This document shows, piece by piece, positions 1 through 10,159 of a stretch of DNA of 64,000 nt. The position numbers were made by a program, and so were the translations under genes. Numbering within the stretch: the stretch's first letter is position 1; every line of letters begins with the position of its first letter. Below the pieces are notes generated by a model. It was given only the letters and a program-made list of their open reading frames with translations, did no database searches and was not told the origin of the DNA. The stretch comes from Hyposmocoma kahamanoa. Lineage: Eukaryota; Arthropoda; Insecta; Lepidoptera; Cosmopterigidae. Location of the stretch: contig NW_020653726.1 of NCBI RefSeq assembly GCF_003589595.1, positions 16,756,214-16,820,213 of the forward strand. Reading direction: 5' to 3'.

Positions 1-26
1 CTTCCAGGCTCCCCTGAGCCTGGAAG
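1..26. repeat. Perfect 11-bp inverted repeat at the window edge
   Basis: CTTCCAGGCTC and its exact reverse complement are separated by CCCT. This is a short hairpin with no gene attached; it may belong to an element cut by the window edge. Confidence 0.7.
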
Positions 27-111
27 CTATCCAGCAAAGGTTTCGACGTTTAGGTTCCAACTCCCTCACAAACTATAATAAGATAATAAAAACAACTAGT
101 GCTTATTAGAA

Positions 112-440
112 TAGAATAGAATAGACATTTATTGCAACGCCACAACACATAGACACAAAAAAAATAATTGATACCACTTAGACAAGCAAAACAAAACAAA
201 AAGACGTAATTAACAAACTTAAAATAAAATAAGACAATAACAAACAAAGAGCAAAACAGAAAAATACTAAATATAACCACTACAAATGTTGTACTGTCAT
301 GTGCGCGGTTGTGGCGTATGCAAAAGGACTTCATTCAGCTTATGCCACAGCCGCAATTGACTGTGGCGCTGGTTTTCAATGAGCCCTGAGCTGAGATGAG
401 TGATGGACGTGTGTGTCGCAAAATAAAATAAACTGCTTAA
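112..440 (-). mobile_element. LINE-type 3' end, family H
   Basis: Read on the minus strand this ends in TGTGGCGTTGCAATAAA, and carries TTGAAAACCAGCGCCACAG further upstream. The same arrangement recurs at 52.07-52.33 kb. A non-LTR 3' UTR is the likely origin; no coding sequence remains. Confidence 0.5.
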
Positions 441-449
441 ATAATAATT

Positions 450-1065
450 AATGTATGTAACAAGAATTTTGTAATTTGTGATGGTAGAAAATAAACTTTT
501 TTCTATGATAAGGAGGGCAGTGTACTTTAGTTAACATACAAACAATTATATAATTCCATGAATAACAAAAAGTTGAAATAACGTTTTATTTACGTCGTCA
601 ATTGTCTATCTAGTGTAGAGTATAGCGAATCTCAGGATCGCAGAGTGAATATTGGTATCGAATTCGCTTTGCACCTTTGAAATGTTTCCGATAAGCCTGC
701 CATTGTTTTGACGTCCACCACTTTTCGAAAGGTAGCTATTGCATTGCAACTGGAAAAATATTACACTGAAATGCAATGCGGGGAAGGAATTATTGTGCAA
801 TATTTTATTCTTTGATATAAGGGCGTTGGAATTTGATATTACGATATTAAAGTCGAGGACCGGAAACTTTATGGGCGAGATAAAATCTACTACTACTGCT
901 TACTTTGGTGGCGCAGTGGCCCAAAGTGGGTTTTGACCTTCGACATCAGATTCTACCACGTCTCATCAATTAACTAATTACTCATTGTGAGCACGCGAAC
1001 AGTGACTAGCATCCTAGACACTAAGAAGAAGGAAATATTTAAATGTATTCAAATGTATATTTAAA
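450..1065. other. Unassigned AT-rich stretch
   Basis: Short overlapping open frames occur on both strands (about 65 codons around 606-936), but without splice signals or family motifs. Nothing supportable was seen. Confidence 0.4.
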
Positions 1066-1067
1066 AA

Positions 1068-1200
1068 GAGCACCCCAAGAGTTTCTTGCTCATTCTTCTC
1101 AGGGGAATGTGCCTTACGAACGAGCACGTAGAGTGTAATCAGCATGACGACTTAGAGTGTAATTTGCTTACCTATGAAATAAAAATCTTTTTTTTCTTTT
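1068..1200 (+). mobile_element. LINE 3' UTR fragment
   Basis: The block has the pattern caccccaagagtttcttgct followed by a tcttctcaggggaat-type segment and ends in AATAAA plus a T-rich junction. I recognise it as a common lepidopteran LINE tail. It abuts an oppositely oriented SINE A. Confidence 0.45.
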
Positions 1201-1406
1201 TTTTTTTCACACCCAACATAGCCCCGCACTAGGGAAACCCTGTGTCGCGGGTACCATGGACACACACATAGACAACCACAAATTACATCCAAACTCACGA
1301 GAGAAATAATTGTGAGCCATACAACTATTTCTCCCGGCCCGGGAATCGAACCTGGGACCTCTGCGTGGCAGTCCGGCATGGTAACCGTTAGGCCACGAAG
1401 GCAGTT
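1201..1406 (-). mobile_element. tRNA-derived SINE, family A, near full length
   Basis: On the minus strand it starts with a tRNA-like head (GTGGCCTAACGGTTACCATG, A-box-like), has the B box GGTTCGATTCC followed by CGGGCCGGGAG, then a tail with GTGTCCATGGTACCCGCGAC, ending in a pyrimidine/purine-rich run. Copies in this window lie near 8.8, 11.25, 44.4, 51.7, 52.9 and 53.8 kb. This one best preserves both promoter boxes. Confidence 0.8.
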
Positions 1407-1674
1407 GAATTTGATTTTGACTTGACTGTTTAATGTTAATTAATGCCATGTAACGTGTTTTTTTTATGTACAATAAATTATTATTATTATTTATGTACTT
1501 TTGACTAAGTCTGCTAATTTTAAATCATCTCAGTTGTGTCGGATAGAGTGTCAATGGCTGGATTTTGTATTTTGGTATTTTTCGAAAAGTTAGGAGGAGG
1601 GACTTGTCAGCGTCTAGATTACTACTATTCAACTGCCATTGCAGTTTTTTTGGTCTTCTGCTCTTCAATGCGAC

Positions 1675-2075
1675 CTCTTTCGTCGTCATCACACCTTTTT
1701 ATTACCCTTTTTTTATGTTCCTGGCCACTTACTTTTGAAAATTTGAATTGTTTTCTAATTCTTTTGCCTTGCCATTATCACTTTGCTTCATTCCGTCATC
1801 TGAAGCAAGCACTCCTGCTCGTCTTCACCTGAATTGTGATCAGTTTACCAGTTTTCAATTAAACTCTTATCTAATAGTGTTAAAAACATACTTGGTATAT
1901 AACCTAACCTAACTAATATTTGTAGAAACTACGGCCCTTTTGGGGTAAGTTCTTTTTTACCATTTGTTTTATAAGCAATTTAAGTAGGGAGTGTTTTAAT
2001 ATCACTGTACTTGTGTTTTATACTGTTATATTTATTGTTACAGCCTTCCTTTTCGCTTTGTTTACCTTTTCTTCT
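1675..2075 (+). repeat. Interspersed repeat Q, old degenerate copy
   Basis: It shares order and sequence with 49.03-49.61 kb (+) and 61.2-61.63 kb (-): a GACCTC...CGTCAT block, GTTCCTGGCCACT, a TTTGCCT block, and later TTACAGCCTT. Boundaries are uncertain. No coding frame was found. Confidence 0.45.
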
Positions 2076-2621
2076 CCCTCATTATATAATAAATTTATGT
2101 GAACCTAGTCGTCTATTCTATTGCACGCGACAAGTGTACTAATATTATGTATATAGACTAAATCGTTGATTAAATGTGATAAAAGTTAAGATAAATATGT
2201 ATAGTAATTATCACGGTAGTTTTCGTAAGGCAACACTTCGTTCGTGATTGAATGAATGAATGCCATCATTGAAATTCCACCGACTGAACTGCCATTGCGA
2301 CTAGATTTTAGCAGAATAACAAATATTATCATAATTGCAATATGACCTCCGTGGAGTCCCAATGGAATTACAATGACCAATGGTTTCAAGAAAATTAGCA
2401 GATTTGAGGCTAACTCCAGACGAGACGCGCTAATAATGTATACGGTGAAAGAACTTCTAATTACAATGATCCCCAACTAATAAACATGTTACCACTGGAA
2501 TTACGTAACGCCTTGACAACCACAAGCATAAATAAGCTTAAATAAAGATTATGTTTTAAACAACTTAAAAAAACATGATAACTTATCTATTTATTTACAA
2601 AAAAATATTCACAATCATTAT

Positions 2622-2890
2622 TACAGCTACACTTAAACATTGAATAGGTTACTTTAGATGCACTATTCACACTTTACTACATTTATTATTTTAATGAAAA
2701 ATTTCCCTCCTAGTCTTTTATTAGATCTTTCATTACAAATAACTCTCGTTGGTTCTGACTGAAAACCAGCGCCTTAGGGAGCTTAGGCACAGTCAGCGCC
2801 ATTTCACTGCTATGACAAAAATGTTTTATTTTTCCTGTTGTATTCATTCTGTATTTGTGTCATACTAGTTAATAAAGTGTTTATCTATAT
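2622..2890 (+). mobile_element. Dispersed repeat G (LINE-type 3' end)
   Basis: Contains CTGACTGAAAACCAGCGCCT, GTCAGCGCC and a terminal AATAAAGTGTTTATC. The same order recurs at 10.16-10.45 and 47.40-47.66 kb. The CTGAAAACCAGCGC motif is shared with family H, which suggests related LINE 3' UTRs. Confidence 0.55.
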
Positions 2891-3516
2891 ATCTATTTTT
2901 GGCACCAAACAGTATTGTGAGCAGGGTCAAGGGTGCTGGTAAAATTACAGGCACAGTGGACTTGTCAACTTTTGTGACGGGTGCCGTGGCAGCGCTCTTC
3001 AGTTTTTTTGCGATTAAAGCTCCTAGTCGCCTGCTATCAGAGGCGGCTCGTGGAAGATTTCAGTGGGAGTTCATTGACCTATACATATTTTAAATAAAAA
3101 ATGAAATTAACATTATAGAGTTTCATTTTAAACAATGCCACTAAACAACACTACGCTTTTTAACAACGATTGAATAATAAGAATTTTGTACAACACAACA
3201 AAAGAAGCGCGAAAAAAATACGGATTGCCTATTCGCGCGGACCGTCGCTCAAATATTGCTAAATTTCCTCATACTAATCTTTTGTTTCACGTGTCGCGCC
3301 GTAAAGAAATTTCTCTTTCGCACTCATAGAATTCAGTACTGAACAGTGTAAACAATGTCGGCTCGTAGGAGCGCATCGCGGAGCGCTCAAAAAAAATACA
3401 AAATAATTTATTTACAAATGAACTTGTGCAGGCACATTACAATTTAGTTACGACAAAGAACCAGGTAACACAACTCAATTGTAGCGTATATCGCGTACAG
3501 AGAATTTCCTACGATT

Positions 3517-3547
3517 CCTGCACTAGGCAAAGCCTGTCTCGCAGGTA
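3517..3547 (-). repeat. SINE A tail scrap
   Basis: CCTGCACTAGGCAAAGCCTG plus TCTCGCAGGTA matches the SINE A tail (reverse orientation) with several substitutions. It lies inside the hAT-like element. Confidence 0.45.
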
Positions 3548-3829
3548 ATCGATAAAAACATTGTTACTGTTTATTATTACTAAAAAGTTTTTTTTTTTTC
3601 AAAAATTGTACATATTATTAAACACATTATCAAACAAACATATTATCAAAAATTATTATTATTATATAATACATTATTTTATTATATCTTATCATATTTT
3701 TATATTATTATATTAGATTATATATATATTGTATAATGCATTATGTATAATATTCATTCTATTCTTAATTCAATACCAATTACCTTATATATACATTTAT
3801 ATAGGATGAGTGTGTGTCTTTATGGCATT

Positions 3830-3929
3830 GTGTGTGTGTATGCGTGTGTGCGAGGGTGCGTGCGTGCGTGTGTGCGTGCGTGCGTGCGTGCTTGTGAGTC
3901 GGTGGGTGTGTGCGTGCGTGCACGTGTAT
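3830..3929. repeat. (TGCG)n/(TG)n microsatellite at a LINE 3' end
   Basis: An imperfect TGTG/TGCG run follows the end of the minus-strand LINE remnant. Equivalent (ACGC)n arrays occur at 13.55 and 41.06 kb, so the array appears to travel with a LINE 3' tail. Confidence 0.85.
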
Positions 3930-3935
3930 GGATTA

Positions 3936-4295
3936 AGGATTGAGGCAGTGAACTAGCGCACCTCCTTTAGCAAGTCCTCTATTTCATTGTATGTCAACGT
4001 GCGTAGCAACATATTGACCCTATGCTTAAGTTCCGAATTTGAGCTTGACGCTGTACAAGGCGTTAACTCTATTGTATATATATGGATGCATGAATTTTGG
4101 AAATCTTCTAGCGAAAGTGGAGTTTATAGCTGGTAGATGAAGTTTAAAAAGCCTATTTTCGAGTAACTTACAATAATTAAGAGAAGAAGTCACTTCACGA
4201 TGCACCAGAACCATAACTCCGAGTAGAAAGAGACCGCGAACCGATAGGACCCCACACTCCTCGTATAGAGCATAGTATAGTATAGTAGAAAGCAT
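3936..4295 (-). pseudogene. Non-LTR retrotransposon (Jockey-like) C-terminal remnant
   Basis: The minus-strand reading gives NSTFARRFPKFMHPYIYNRV and then, after one frameshift near 4030, NMLLRTLTYNEIEDLLKEVR and a stop. The pattern (a basic segment, FxRRFP, YIYN, and a terminal YxEIExLL) matches the C-termini of lepidopteran Jockey/CR1-like LINEs from memory. The 5' part and reverse transcriptase motifs are missing. It sits inside the hAT-like element and is followed downstream by the microsatellite. Confidence 0.65.
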
Positions 4296-4450
4296 AATTA
4301 ATAAATTTATTTTGGTAAGTTGGATAGGAGTGGGAGTTCACTGCACGCTCGTGCTGGTGCTCCTTAGGACGAGCCGCCTCTGACTGCTATTGTTATAGGT
4401 GTGTTATTTAACACCAAGCGCACGCCTAGTTCGTGACTTGGTATTGTATT

Positions 4451-4900
4451 AAAAAAATGAAAAAGATTTATATTGAAAATTGTATGAAATAATATTTACT
4501 ATTTATTTATTTAAGCCACTTACAGAGCATGTACTATTGGATGGCTTCTTAGCATGGCTAACTTATATTACGAATGTCATGTAGAAAATACATTGGTAGT
4601 TTTTTCATTAATAAAATATACTTTATTATTGAATGTGCTTTATGTACATATCATACTCTCAATAATAAAGATAATAGAAAAGTAACTATGTCAAACTGAC
4701 AAAATAAACTACAAAAAAAATAAGTACAAAATAAAGGTATTACATAGTTTTATATATCACTTAAAATTATGTCATATTTTGTCCCGAGTCAAACGGCATA
4801 TAATGCTTTTTTCAATTTTATATCACTTTTCCATTAAACGAATTGCAATACGACAGAATGTTTTCATTAGTACAATTTGAAAGCTTAACGAAACCAAATT
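4451..4900. other. AT-rich stretch without recognised features
   Basis: No open frame, repeat match or hairpin that I could support. Confidence 0.4.
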
Positions 4901-5180
4901 TGTTATAATTATTAATACAAAGATCAAACACTTGGAAATAATTCCGTCGATTCGAACCGACGTCTCCTAACAAACCGTGGCAGACGCTATGCCAACTAAG
5001 CCCCGGAACAAATCAGCGGACCTCACGAATTTATCTATGTGCTTGTTGTTGAATCTTTATATTTGGTTTTCAACGACTTTTTTTTTCTAACTGTTCGATC
5101 TTTCTATTAATAATTATGGCAACCTATTGGAGTAAATTCACAAAAAATAATTAAATATCAATTCAATATAAACTTAATGA
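4901..5180 (-). mobile_element. tRNA-derived SINE C head (-) abutting an inverted C tail (+)
   Basis: 4901-5087 is antisense SINE C: reverse B box GATTCGAACCGACG, then reverse A box GCCAACTAAGCC. From 5091 the C tail restarts in the forward sense (CTGTTCGATCTTTCTATTAA ... CACAAAAAATAATTAAATAT). The inverted junction implies recombination or twin insertion. It ends about 20 bases before a candidate splice acceptor. Confidence 0.65.
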
Positions 5181-5199
5181 AATCAAATTTCTTCATCAG

Positions 5200-5609
5200 G
5201 TAAAAGCAACAGCACCGAAAATGGATAAAAACGGCTACTTTTTCTACGTGACTTCGACGGCGAAGAAGAAAAAGATCAGTCTAATGCAACCGAAGCCTCC
5301 ACGAGTCGCGTTCGTTGACGAAAAGATGGAAACGCGTAGGCCGGGGGTAGCTGAGAGAATTTACCAACAAGTTAGTGTAGCTCCGACTGCCGGGGAGTAC
5401 GGACGTGTCGACTCTATGACGCAACGAGGTCCATCGCCCGCGCCACGCGCGCGCTTGTACTCGCAACTGGAGAGTTACCAGCCGAGATACCACACGATAC
5501 GCGAAAACTATGGGAATAAATACGGTGAGAGTGAGAAAAGAGATAGTGAGTGCCGTAGGAGGAAAAAGGAGCAGAGGATTGCACCTGGACATTCTCAGGT
5601 TGTTTTAAG
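5200..5609 (+). CDS. Candidate coding exon of an unidentified host gene
   Basis: The acceptor-like ATTTCTTCATCAG ends at 5199 and a consensus donor AAG|GTAAGT begins at 5610. The frame is open across all 410 bases (136 codons plus 2 bases). An ATG at 5221 has a good context (GAAAATGG), so this could be a first coding exon preceded by untranslated exon sequence, or an internal exon entered in phase 0. The product would be basic and hydrophilic with no membrane segment: a KKKK cluster near residue 15, a P/R-rich middle (QRGPSPAPRAR), a Y-rich part (YQPRYHTIRENYGNKY), and a charged C-terminal KRDSECRRRKKEQR. G+C is clearly higher than in the flanks. I do not recognise the family. The next exon was not found in the window. 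A chance frame is possible but unlikely given length, composition and splice sites. Confidence 0.65.
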
Positions 5610-5747
5610 GTAAGTTTGAGTTTCGGCACCACTTCGAAAAACTATGTTTACAAACAAGTGAGACTGTAGATGTGACAAAATAATTAACGATCGTGACAAT
5701 ATGTCGTAATATGCCGAGTATATTTACTTAACTTCATGTAATATTCA

Positions 5748-5921
5748 TAGAGAGGATAATACCTCTCTCTGAAATTCCGAAATTAAAGGCAAAAAAGATG
5801 AAAACAAAATTTTCTTCTAAATACACTACCGTAGTTAAGAAGCTGCTTGTTAAACATCCAAAATATAGAATAAAGTATATTACAACAAAGACGGTATTTC
5901 AGTGAAAGGTATCCTCTCTTA
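5748..5921. mobile_element. Small MITE with about 30-bp inverted ends, family J
   Basis: The left arm starting TAGAGAGGATAATACCTC and the right arm ending GGTATCCTCTCTTA are imperfect inverted repeats that both contain CTGAAAT-type inner ends. Related arms occur at 12.12-12.34 kb. It lies in the putative intron after the 5200-5609 exon. Confidence 0.6.
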
Positions 5922-6003
5922 GATGTATACCTTCCTTGAAGTTCGTTTAATGTAATAAACTCGCACAGAAAAGAAACTTTATTTTATAAATGAAACGGTT
6001 TTT

Positions 6004-6306
6004 TTAACCGACTTAAAAAAAATGAGGTTCTCAATTCGACTGTATTTTGTTTTGTATGTATGTTACACGAATACTCCGGCTAATAACATAAATAATTTTG
6101 TTGACCGATTTTGATGATTCTACTTTTGTTGAAAAGAGGGTACCTCAATATTGGTCCCAATTGAAATTAATTAGAAGAAAATATTCCACCTCTTTGCATG
6201 ACAAACTAGGGGATGTATCCGGTTTCGCGCTCTCTCCGGTAACCGATGTCAAAGAAACTTGGCAAATAGATGTATTTCCAGGCACTTTTGAGGTCGGTCT
6301 TTTTTA
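6004..6306 (+). mobile_element. Dispersed element F (AACCGACTT ends), full length
   Basis: Starts TTTTTAACCGACTT, continues CAATTCGACTGTATTTTGTT, has ACCGATTTTGATGATTCTAC, and ends with a GAGGTCGGT-type inverse of the start. Copies lie near 7.2, 25.1, 27.2, 32.4, 32.7, 37.35 and 43.0 kb. Non-coding; I recognise it as a very common lepidopteran repeat. Confidence 0.65.
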
Positions 6307-6315
6307 TGATTTTTC

Positions 6316-6450
6316 GACCAAATCGCGTATATTTGTTTTTTTACAAACAAACCTACTTTTAGGACTCATGGTCACTGCTGACTGAGTAGGGACAGTAAGC
6401 CAGATGTCTAATATTAACGCAAACCACTCTATTCCGAACTGTAGTTACAA
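6316..6450 (-). mobile_element. Penelope-like 3' UTR fragment
   Basis: Shares AAATCGCGTATATTTG, an ACTCATGGTCAC-type segment and GTCTAATATTAACGCAAACC with the better copies at 33.8, 38.9 and 57.9 kb. The hairpin region is degraded. A second scrap of the opposite end (CTTAGGTTTTCGCGATTGTT) lies at 6841-6885. Confidence 0.55.
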
Positions 6451-6459
6451 ATTTATGTT

Positions 6460-6562
6460 ATTGATATAAAGGTCGGACTAACACAAGGAAAAATTCCTTC
6501 GCCCAACTGAACTCGAACTAGCGACTGTTGCCTCAACGTGGGTACCGCTCTGTTCACTGCTC
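6460..6562 (-). mobile_element. tRNA-like SINE fragment, family D
   Basis: Antisense reading gives GAGCGGTACCCACGTTGAGG and a B-box-like AGTTCGAGTTC, followed by AAGGAATTTTTCCTTGTG. Similar arrangements are at 49.8-50.07 and 59.89-60.01 kb. Confidence 0.45.
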
Positions 6563-6840
6563 TATAGTAAAAATCACAAAAAAAAATTAATATTAAATTA
6601 AATTAATATTATACTTACAAAGGTTATTAATTTAAATAAGATAATTAAATAGATAATTAAACAAGATAAACAATGTTTACTATGATAGATTGGTTTAGAA
6701 TATAGATGCTTAGAATTAGGATGCACATAATATACTATATACAGGATAGGTAAATTCATACAGAAGATGATTAGAAACGCAGTTACAGCGGAGTAAATGA
6801 TGTACAATGATGTTTAAATAAAGAATATTTAATCTTAGGA

Positions 6841-6885
6841 ATTATCGAGTTCTTAGGTTTTCGCGATTGTTACACAGAGGAAAGG
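6841..6885 (-). mobile_element. Penelope-like terminal scrap
   Basis: ATCGAGTTCTTAGGTTTTCG and GATTGTTACACA match the outer end of the element at 33828-33870. Confidence 0.5.
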
Positions 6886-6974
6886 AATTACTTATTAATT
6901 ATTCAGATTTAGTTTTATTATGTTACCACGTACTAAGTTTGCGAATTAAGCGCTATTACAAATGTATTTGCAAA

Positions 6975-7140
6975 GATCGGGGGCAGGCTGAAAACCAGCG
7001 CTGGGCGACTTCTGCAGCTCAGTAATTGCCCACACACAAATCATTTAATGTATATATTAATTTAATTTATTTTTGCATTTATAAGTAATCTTTGAAGCTC
7101 AGTTTTGTTATGTAATTAATGTGTGTGTAAATAAATGGTT
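6975..7140 (+). mobile_element. LINE-type 3' end with CTGAAAACCAGCGCTGGGC
   Basis: Carries the same CTGAAAACCAGCGC motif as families G and H and ends with AATAAATGG at 7130. No coding part remains. Confidence 0.45.
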
Positions 7141-7162
7141 TAGACAGGTAAATATTATCTTA

Positions 7163-7400
7163 TTTTTCAAAAAGGTAGAGGTTTTCAATTCGACTCTACT
7201 GTTTGTGTGCTACACGATTACTCCGGCATCCATTTATGAATCGATTTTGATGATTTTTTGTTGGAAGAAGGTACCTTAGTATTGGTCCCATTTAAATTTT
7301 AAGAAAATATTCCATCGCCCCTTAGCGGCACACTAGGAGATGAATCCAATTTCGCGCACTTTCCGGTAACCGATTTCAATAAAACTTTTGTTGTTGTTTT
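7163..7400 (+). mobile_element. Dispersed element F, partial
   Basis: Has TTTTCAATTCGACTCTACTG, CGATTTTGATGATTTTTTGT and CCGGTAACCGATTTCAATAA in the same order as 6004-6306. Both outer ends are decayed. Confidence 0.6.
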
Positions 7401-8060
7401 GTGGTTGTTTTCTTTTTATTATAAAAAGGTTATAATTATTCCTGCACCGAAGATTCATTCATGTTATGCTTTTTTTCATGCTGCACACGATTCGCAAACT
7501 ATTTTATTTTAACAACAACTGTATATTAATCACGTTGTTGATGGAACGAAAATAATGGCCACATTGCGGAAAATTGCAAATCCTAATGAAAATTACCGTT
7601 GAAAATTATTACGAACAAATGATGCTTTGATAGAATATCATAATACCGTATAGTCAAACTGTGCCATTAATAGAATTATAAAATATATTATAGGTTATAT
7701 TAAACAAGAGCGGTGGTAGCCTAGAGAATGGTAACCTAGGACTTTAATATAGACTTTAAGGCTTTCGTGTTCATTCAATAAATTATTTATTTATTTATTC
7801 ATTAATGGTATTCTCACACTAATATTATTTTAGGTACAGTGGCTGTTAAATGTACATGATATCCTTGTTCTTCAAAATATATAACAATAGTTCATTACCA
7901 AATAAACAAAAGAAAAAAGACTATAGTGCGGTATCTTATCGATTCAGTATTTGCAATAAAAAAAATTATTAATAATGGCAACATAGCTTTATCAACTGAA
8001 ATAAATATGTCACGGGACGGTTTATCACAGATTGCATGTGATATACTGCCATGCTTCGGC
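7401..8060. other. AT-rich stretch without recognised features
   Basis: Only short spurious frames. Near 7700 there is a weak tRNA-like GGTGGTAGCCTAGAG motif that I could not extend. Confidence 0.4.
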
Positions 8061-8061
8061 C

Positions 8062-8262
8062 ACTGTTAAGGTTAATATACCTAATCTTTGAAAAAGAGGT
8101 CAGCAAGATCTTTTCTGTTCTATATTTATCAATATCCCAACACACTTCTTCTGTAATACAAATACATCATTAACGTTGGTAGAGTTGCCCCATATAAACA
8201 CGCCATAAGACAACCTCGAATGATAGTACGCAAAGTATAACGAAGGAGCAAATTGATTGATT
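8062..8262 (-). pseudogene. LINE reverse transcriptase C-terminal remnant
   Basis: The minus strand encodes HSRLSYGVFIWGNSTNV and then NDVFVLQKKCVGILI, the conserved tail of the reverse transcriptase region of Jockey/CR1-like LINEs (HSxLSYGxxxWGN, LQKKCxR). After a frameshift near 8100, LFQRLGILTL continues the family pattern (F..L.ILTLPSLY). A (GATT)n run caps it at 8250-8270. This is a truncated, dead copy of the same LINE group as 53.1-53.5 kb. Confidence 0.75.
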
Positions 8263-8283
8263 GATTGATTATTACTAATTACA

Positions 8284-8486
8284 GGTTTCATAACACGATA
8301 TCAGTTTCTATTTTCCCGAAATATCGGGAACTGTTACAGGCTCCAGGGCCACGGGCTGACTGGCCATCGGCAGATGATTGCTTTAAAAACAGACATACCT
8401 CTTTTGCTGTCGACGACTATTTTCATGTTTATTACTTGTTGCGAGAGATGATTAAGCGACCGGGTTTTAAACTAGCGGTTTGTTAA
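8284..8486 (+). other. Possible exon-like open block
   Basis: TTATTACTAATTACAG| resembles an acceptor, followed by an open frame (67 codons) containing APGPRADWPSADDC and a stop at 8484. G+C is raised at 8335-8410. No family recognised and no donor needed if terminal, but no poly(A) signal is evident. Could be chance. Confidence 0.25.
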
Positions 8487-8624
8487 TCGGGTTAAAACCC
8501 ATTAACGGCCAAAATCGAGGGCAAAGAGTATTTACAACTAAATATGTATGTGTAGTAAATCGAGTTTTGTTCAAATTGAATTTTATTGCAAAAGTTTATT
8601 GCTTTGTGATCTAGACTATTCGAT

Positions 8625-8765
8625 TTACCTTTCTATGAAAACCAAGCATTGAAATACGAGGAAATCCATACAAAATATCGTTAGATCGTATGAACTTGAA
8701 TCGATTTTTGCAAAAAATGAATCGTAATGTTGCATCCTTAATAGTAAGAATCCAAGGATTGCAAG
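8625..8765. repeat. Old repeat T, carrying the empty site of a MITE
   Basis: Shares ATCGTTAGATCGTATG, AATCGTAATGT and GCATCCTTAATAGTAAGAAT with 45.29-45.66 kb. There the single TTAATAGT site is split by a 255-bp MITE. This copy preserves the pre-insertion sequence. Confidence 0.7.
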
Positions 8766-8818
8766 GTGGGTTTGTGTTTTTCTATGTAAAAAAATCTTAT
8801 TTACAATTAGTGTCGAAC

Positions 8819-9018
8819 TAACTGCCTCCGAGGCCGAACGGTTACTATGCTGGACTGCCACGCAATAGTTCCCAAACCGGGAGAAATATTTGTATGGCCT
8901 ATTTATTTCTCTCGTGCGTTTGGAGGTAATTTGTGGTTGTCTATGTATGTGTCCATGGCACCCGCGATACAAGGTTTCCCTAGTGCTACGTTGAGTGTGT
9001 GTGTTATAAAAAAAAAAC
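8819..9018 (+). mobile_element. SINE A, forward copy
   Basis: Begins ACTGCCTCCGAGGCCGAACG, contains GGACTGCCACGCA, GTGTCCATGGCACCCGCGAT and ends GTGTGTGTTATAAAAAAAAA. The B-box region is partly deleted. Confidence 0.8.
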
Positions 9019-9304
9019 CACTGACGATCAATGTCGCCTTACAAAAAAAGAAGAAAATGCATATCTTAATTTTTATATTGTAGTAGTAGTAATGTAGTCT
9101 TCACATTAAATATATTTTCTTTATGTCAAATAAAATTAGTAGACTGCCGCCCTATAGCCACTGATAAGCCACTACTCTTAACGCTTAGCGGAATATCAAG
9201 CGTACAAAATCCTGTCATTGACACTCTATTGACATTTAGCAGACTTCGGGCCCTGTAATTAGTGATAATCATTTGGGACTTTAATTTCAAAGTTACACGC
9301 ACAT

Positions 9305-9795
9305 ATAAGAGCGGTACACACGGCTACTATTAACAGCGTTACAAACGCGATGCAGTCGCTAATCGTCTACCTTTACACACGCGCGATTTGAACCTTTTGA
9401 CTGCCACTGACAAACACTGGTTACGTTCCCTAGATGCCAAACCTATGTAACGATGTGACGAATTGTCAAAGTCAAAGAAGAACATGACAGAATATAAAAT
9501 GCAAATACGAACCATACTTAACTAGAATATACAAATAACACAAGGAATATCTTAATATTAATTTATTCATTCAAATTGCCAATTAAAGGGTTTCATTAAC
9601 GTTTCCGGGCGCCATTGGCGTATCAGCCAAGTTAATTTAAGACGCTTTAAAGTGTCCACGGTCAAAGGGCAAGCGCGCGACTTCATCGATACAAACGCGT
9701 GATTGCATCGTTACACTTAGGATTTAAAGGCGAGATTGTATCGATGCAATCGCGCGTTTGTATCGATGCAGTCGCGCGTTTGTATCGTGTAAATA
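9305..9795. repeat. CpG-rich palindromic block with a 22-bp direct duplication
   Basis: CGATACAAACGCGTGATTGC at about 9687 is mirrored by GCAATCGCGCGTTTGTATCG at about 9741. The unit TATCGATGCARTCGCGCGTT is then repeated once in tandem to 9787. The left side (GTACACACGGC, GTTACAAACGCGATGCAG) has related pieces. It is probably a foldback-type element; outer ends are unresolved. Confidence 0.5.
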
Positions 9796-10159
9796 ATGCA
9801 TCTAAAATAACCTACTTGATATGTAAGTGCATGAGCGACTGTGTTTATAATAACAGCTGTAAACCAACAACAAAAATCGATTCTAGACAGATTACGTAAA
9901 AGAATAAAAACACGCTACACAGATTTTTCAAGTAAGATTAGGTGTGGCCGGTACAGTGCTTACAGTGCGCTGGTCTCCACTATGGAGAGGTACTTCACAT
10001 ACATACTTTTACGTTGTAACCTTTGTTTTAACGCCCGGTATAGAATGGTATTCCATACCATTATTATGTGTATAATTATATTAAAACTAACTAAATTGTA
10101 CAACATTAAGACCTCTTTACAATTACAATTTACTGCTGCAGCTGTAATTATATTCACAC

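Larger units (their letters stand above)
3038..4382. mobile_element. hAT-like non-autonomous DNA transposon, 1345 bp
   Basis: Termini are CAGAGGCGGCTCGT and its exact reverse complement (14 bp), the CAG-start end style of hAT elements. Flanking 8-mers are CCTGCTAT and ACTGCTAT, 7/8 identical and matching the uninterrupted B repeat. There is no transposase frame. The interior holds CpG-rich DNA (about 3190-3400), a SINE A scrap (3517-3547), a (TGCG)n array and a LINE fragment, so later insertions have enlarged it or it captured them. Confidence 0.85.
2921..4450 (-). mobile_element. B repeat (SINE-like, about 300 bp), split by a hAT-like insertion
   Basis: The 2921-3037 part reads as antisense B (GGGTGCTGGTAAAATTACAG ... 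GCGATTAAAGCTC). It resumes at 4383-4450 (ACTGCTATTGTTATAGG ... GCGCACGCC...GTGACTTGGTATT). In uninterrupted copies (28.0, 46.7 kb) these halves are contiguous, so 3038-4382 is an insertion. B is the commonest repeat here, with about 20 copies or fragments. It is defined with TTTATAATATCAAGTGACGG as its start and CAAGGAGCTCTACTGCTACT as its end. Confidence 0.8.
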
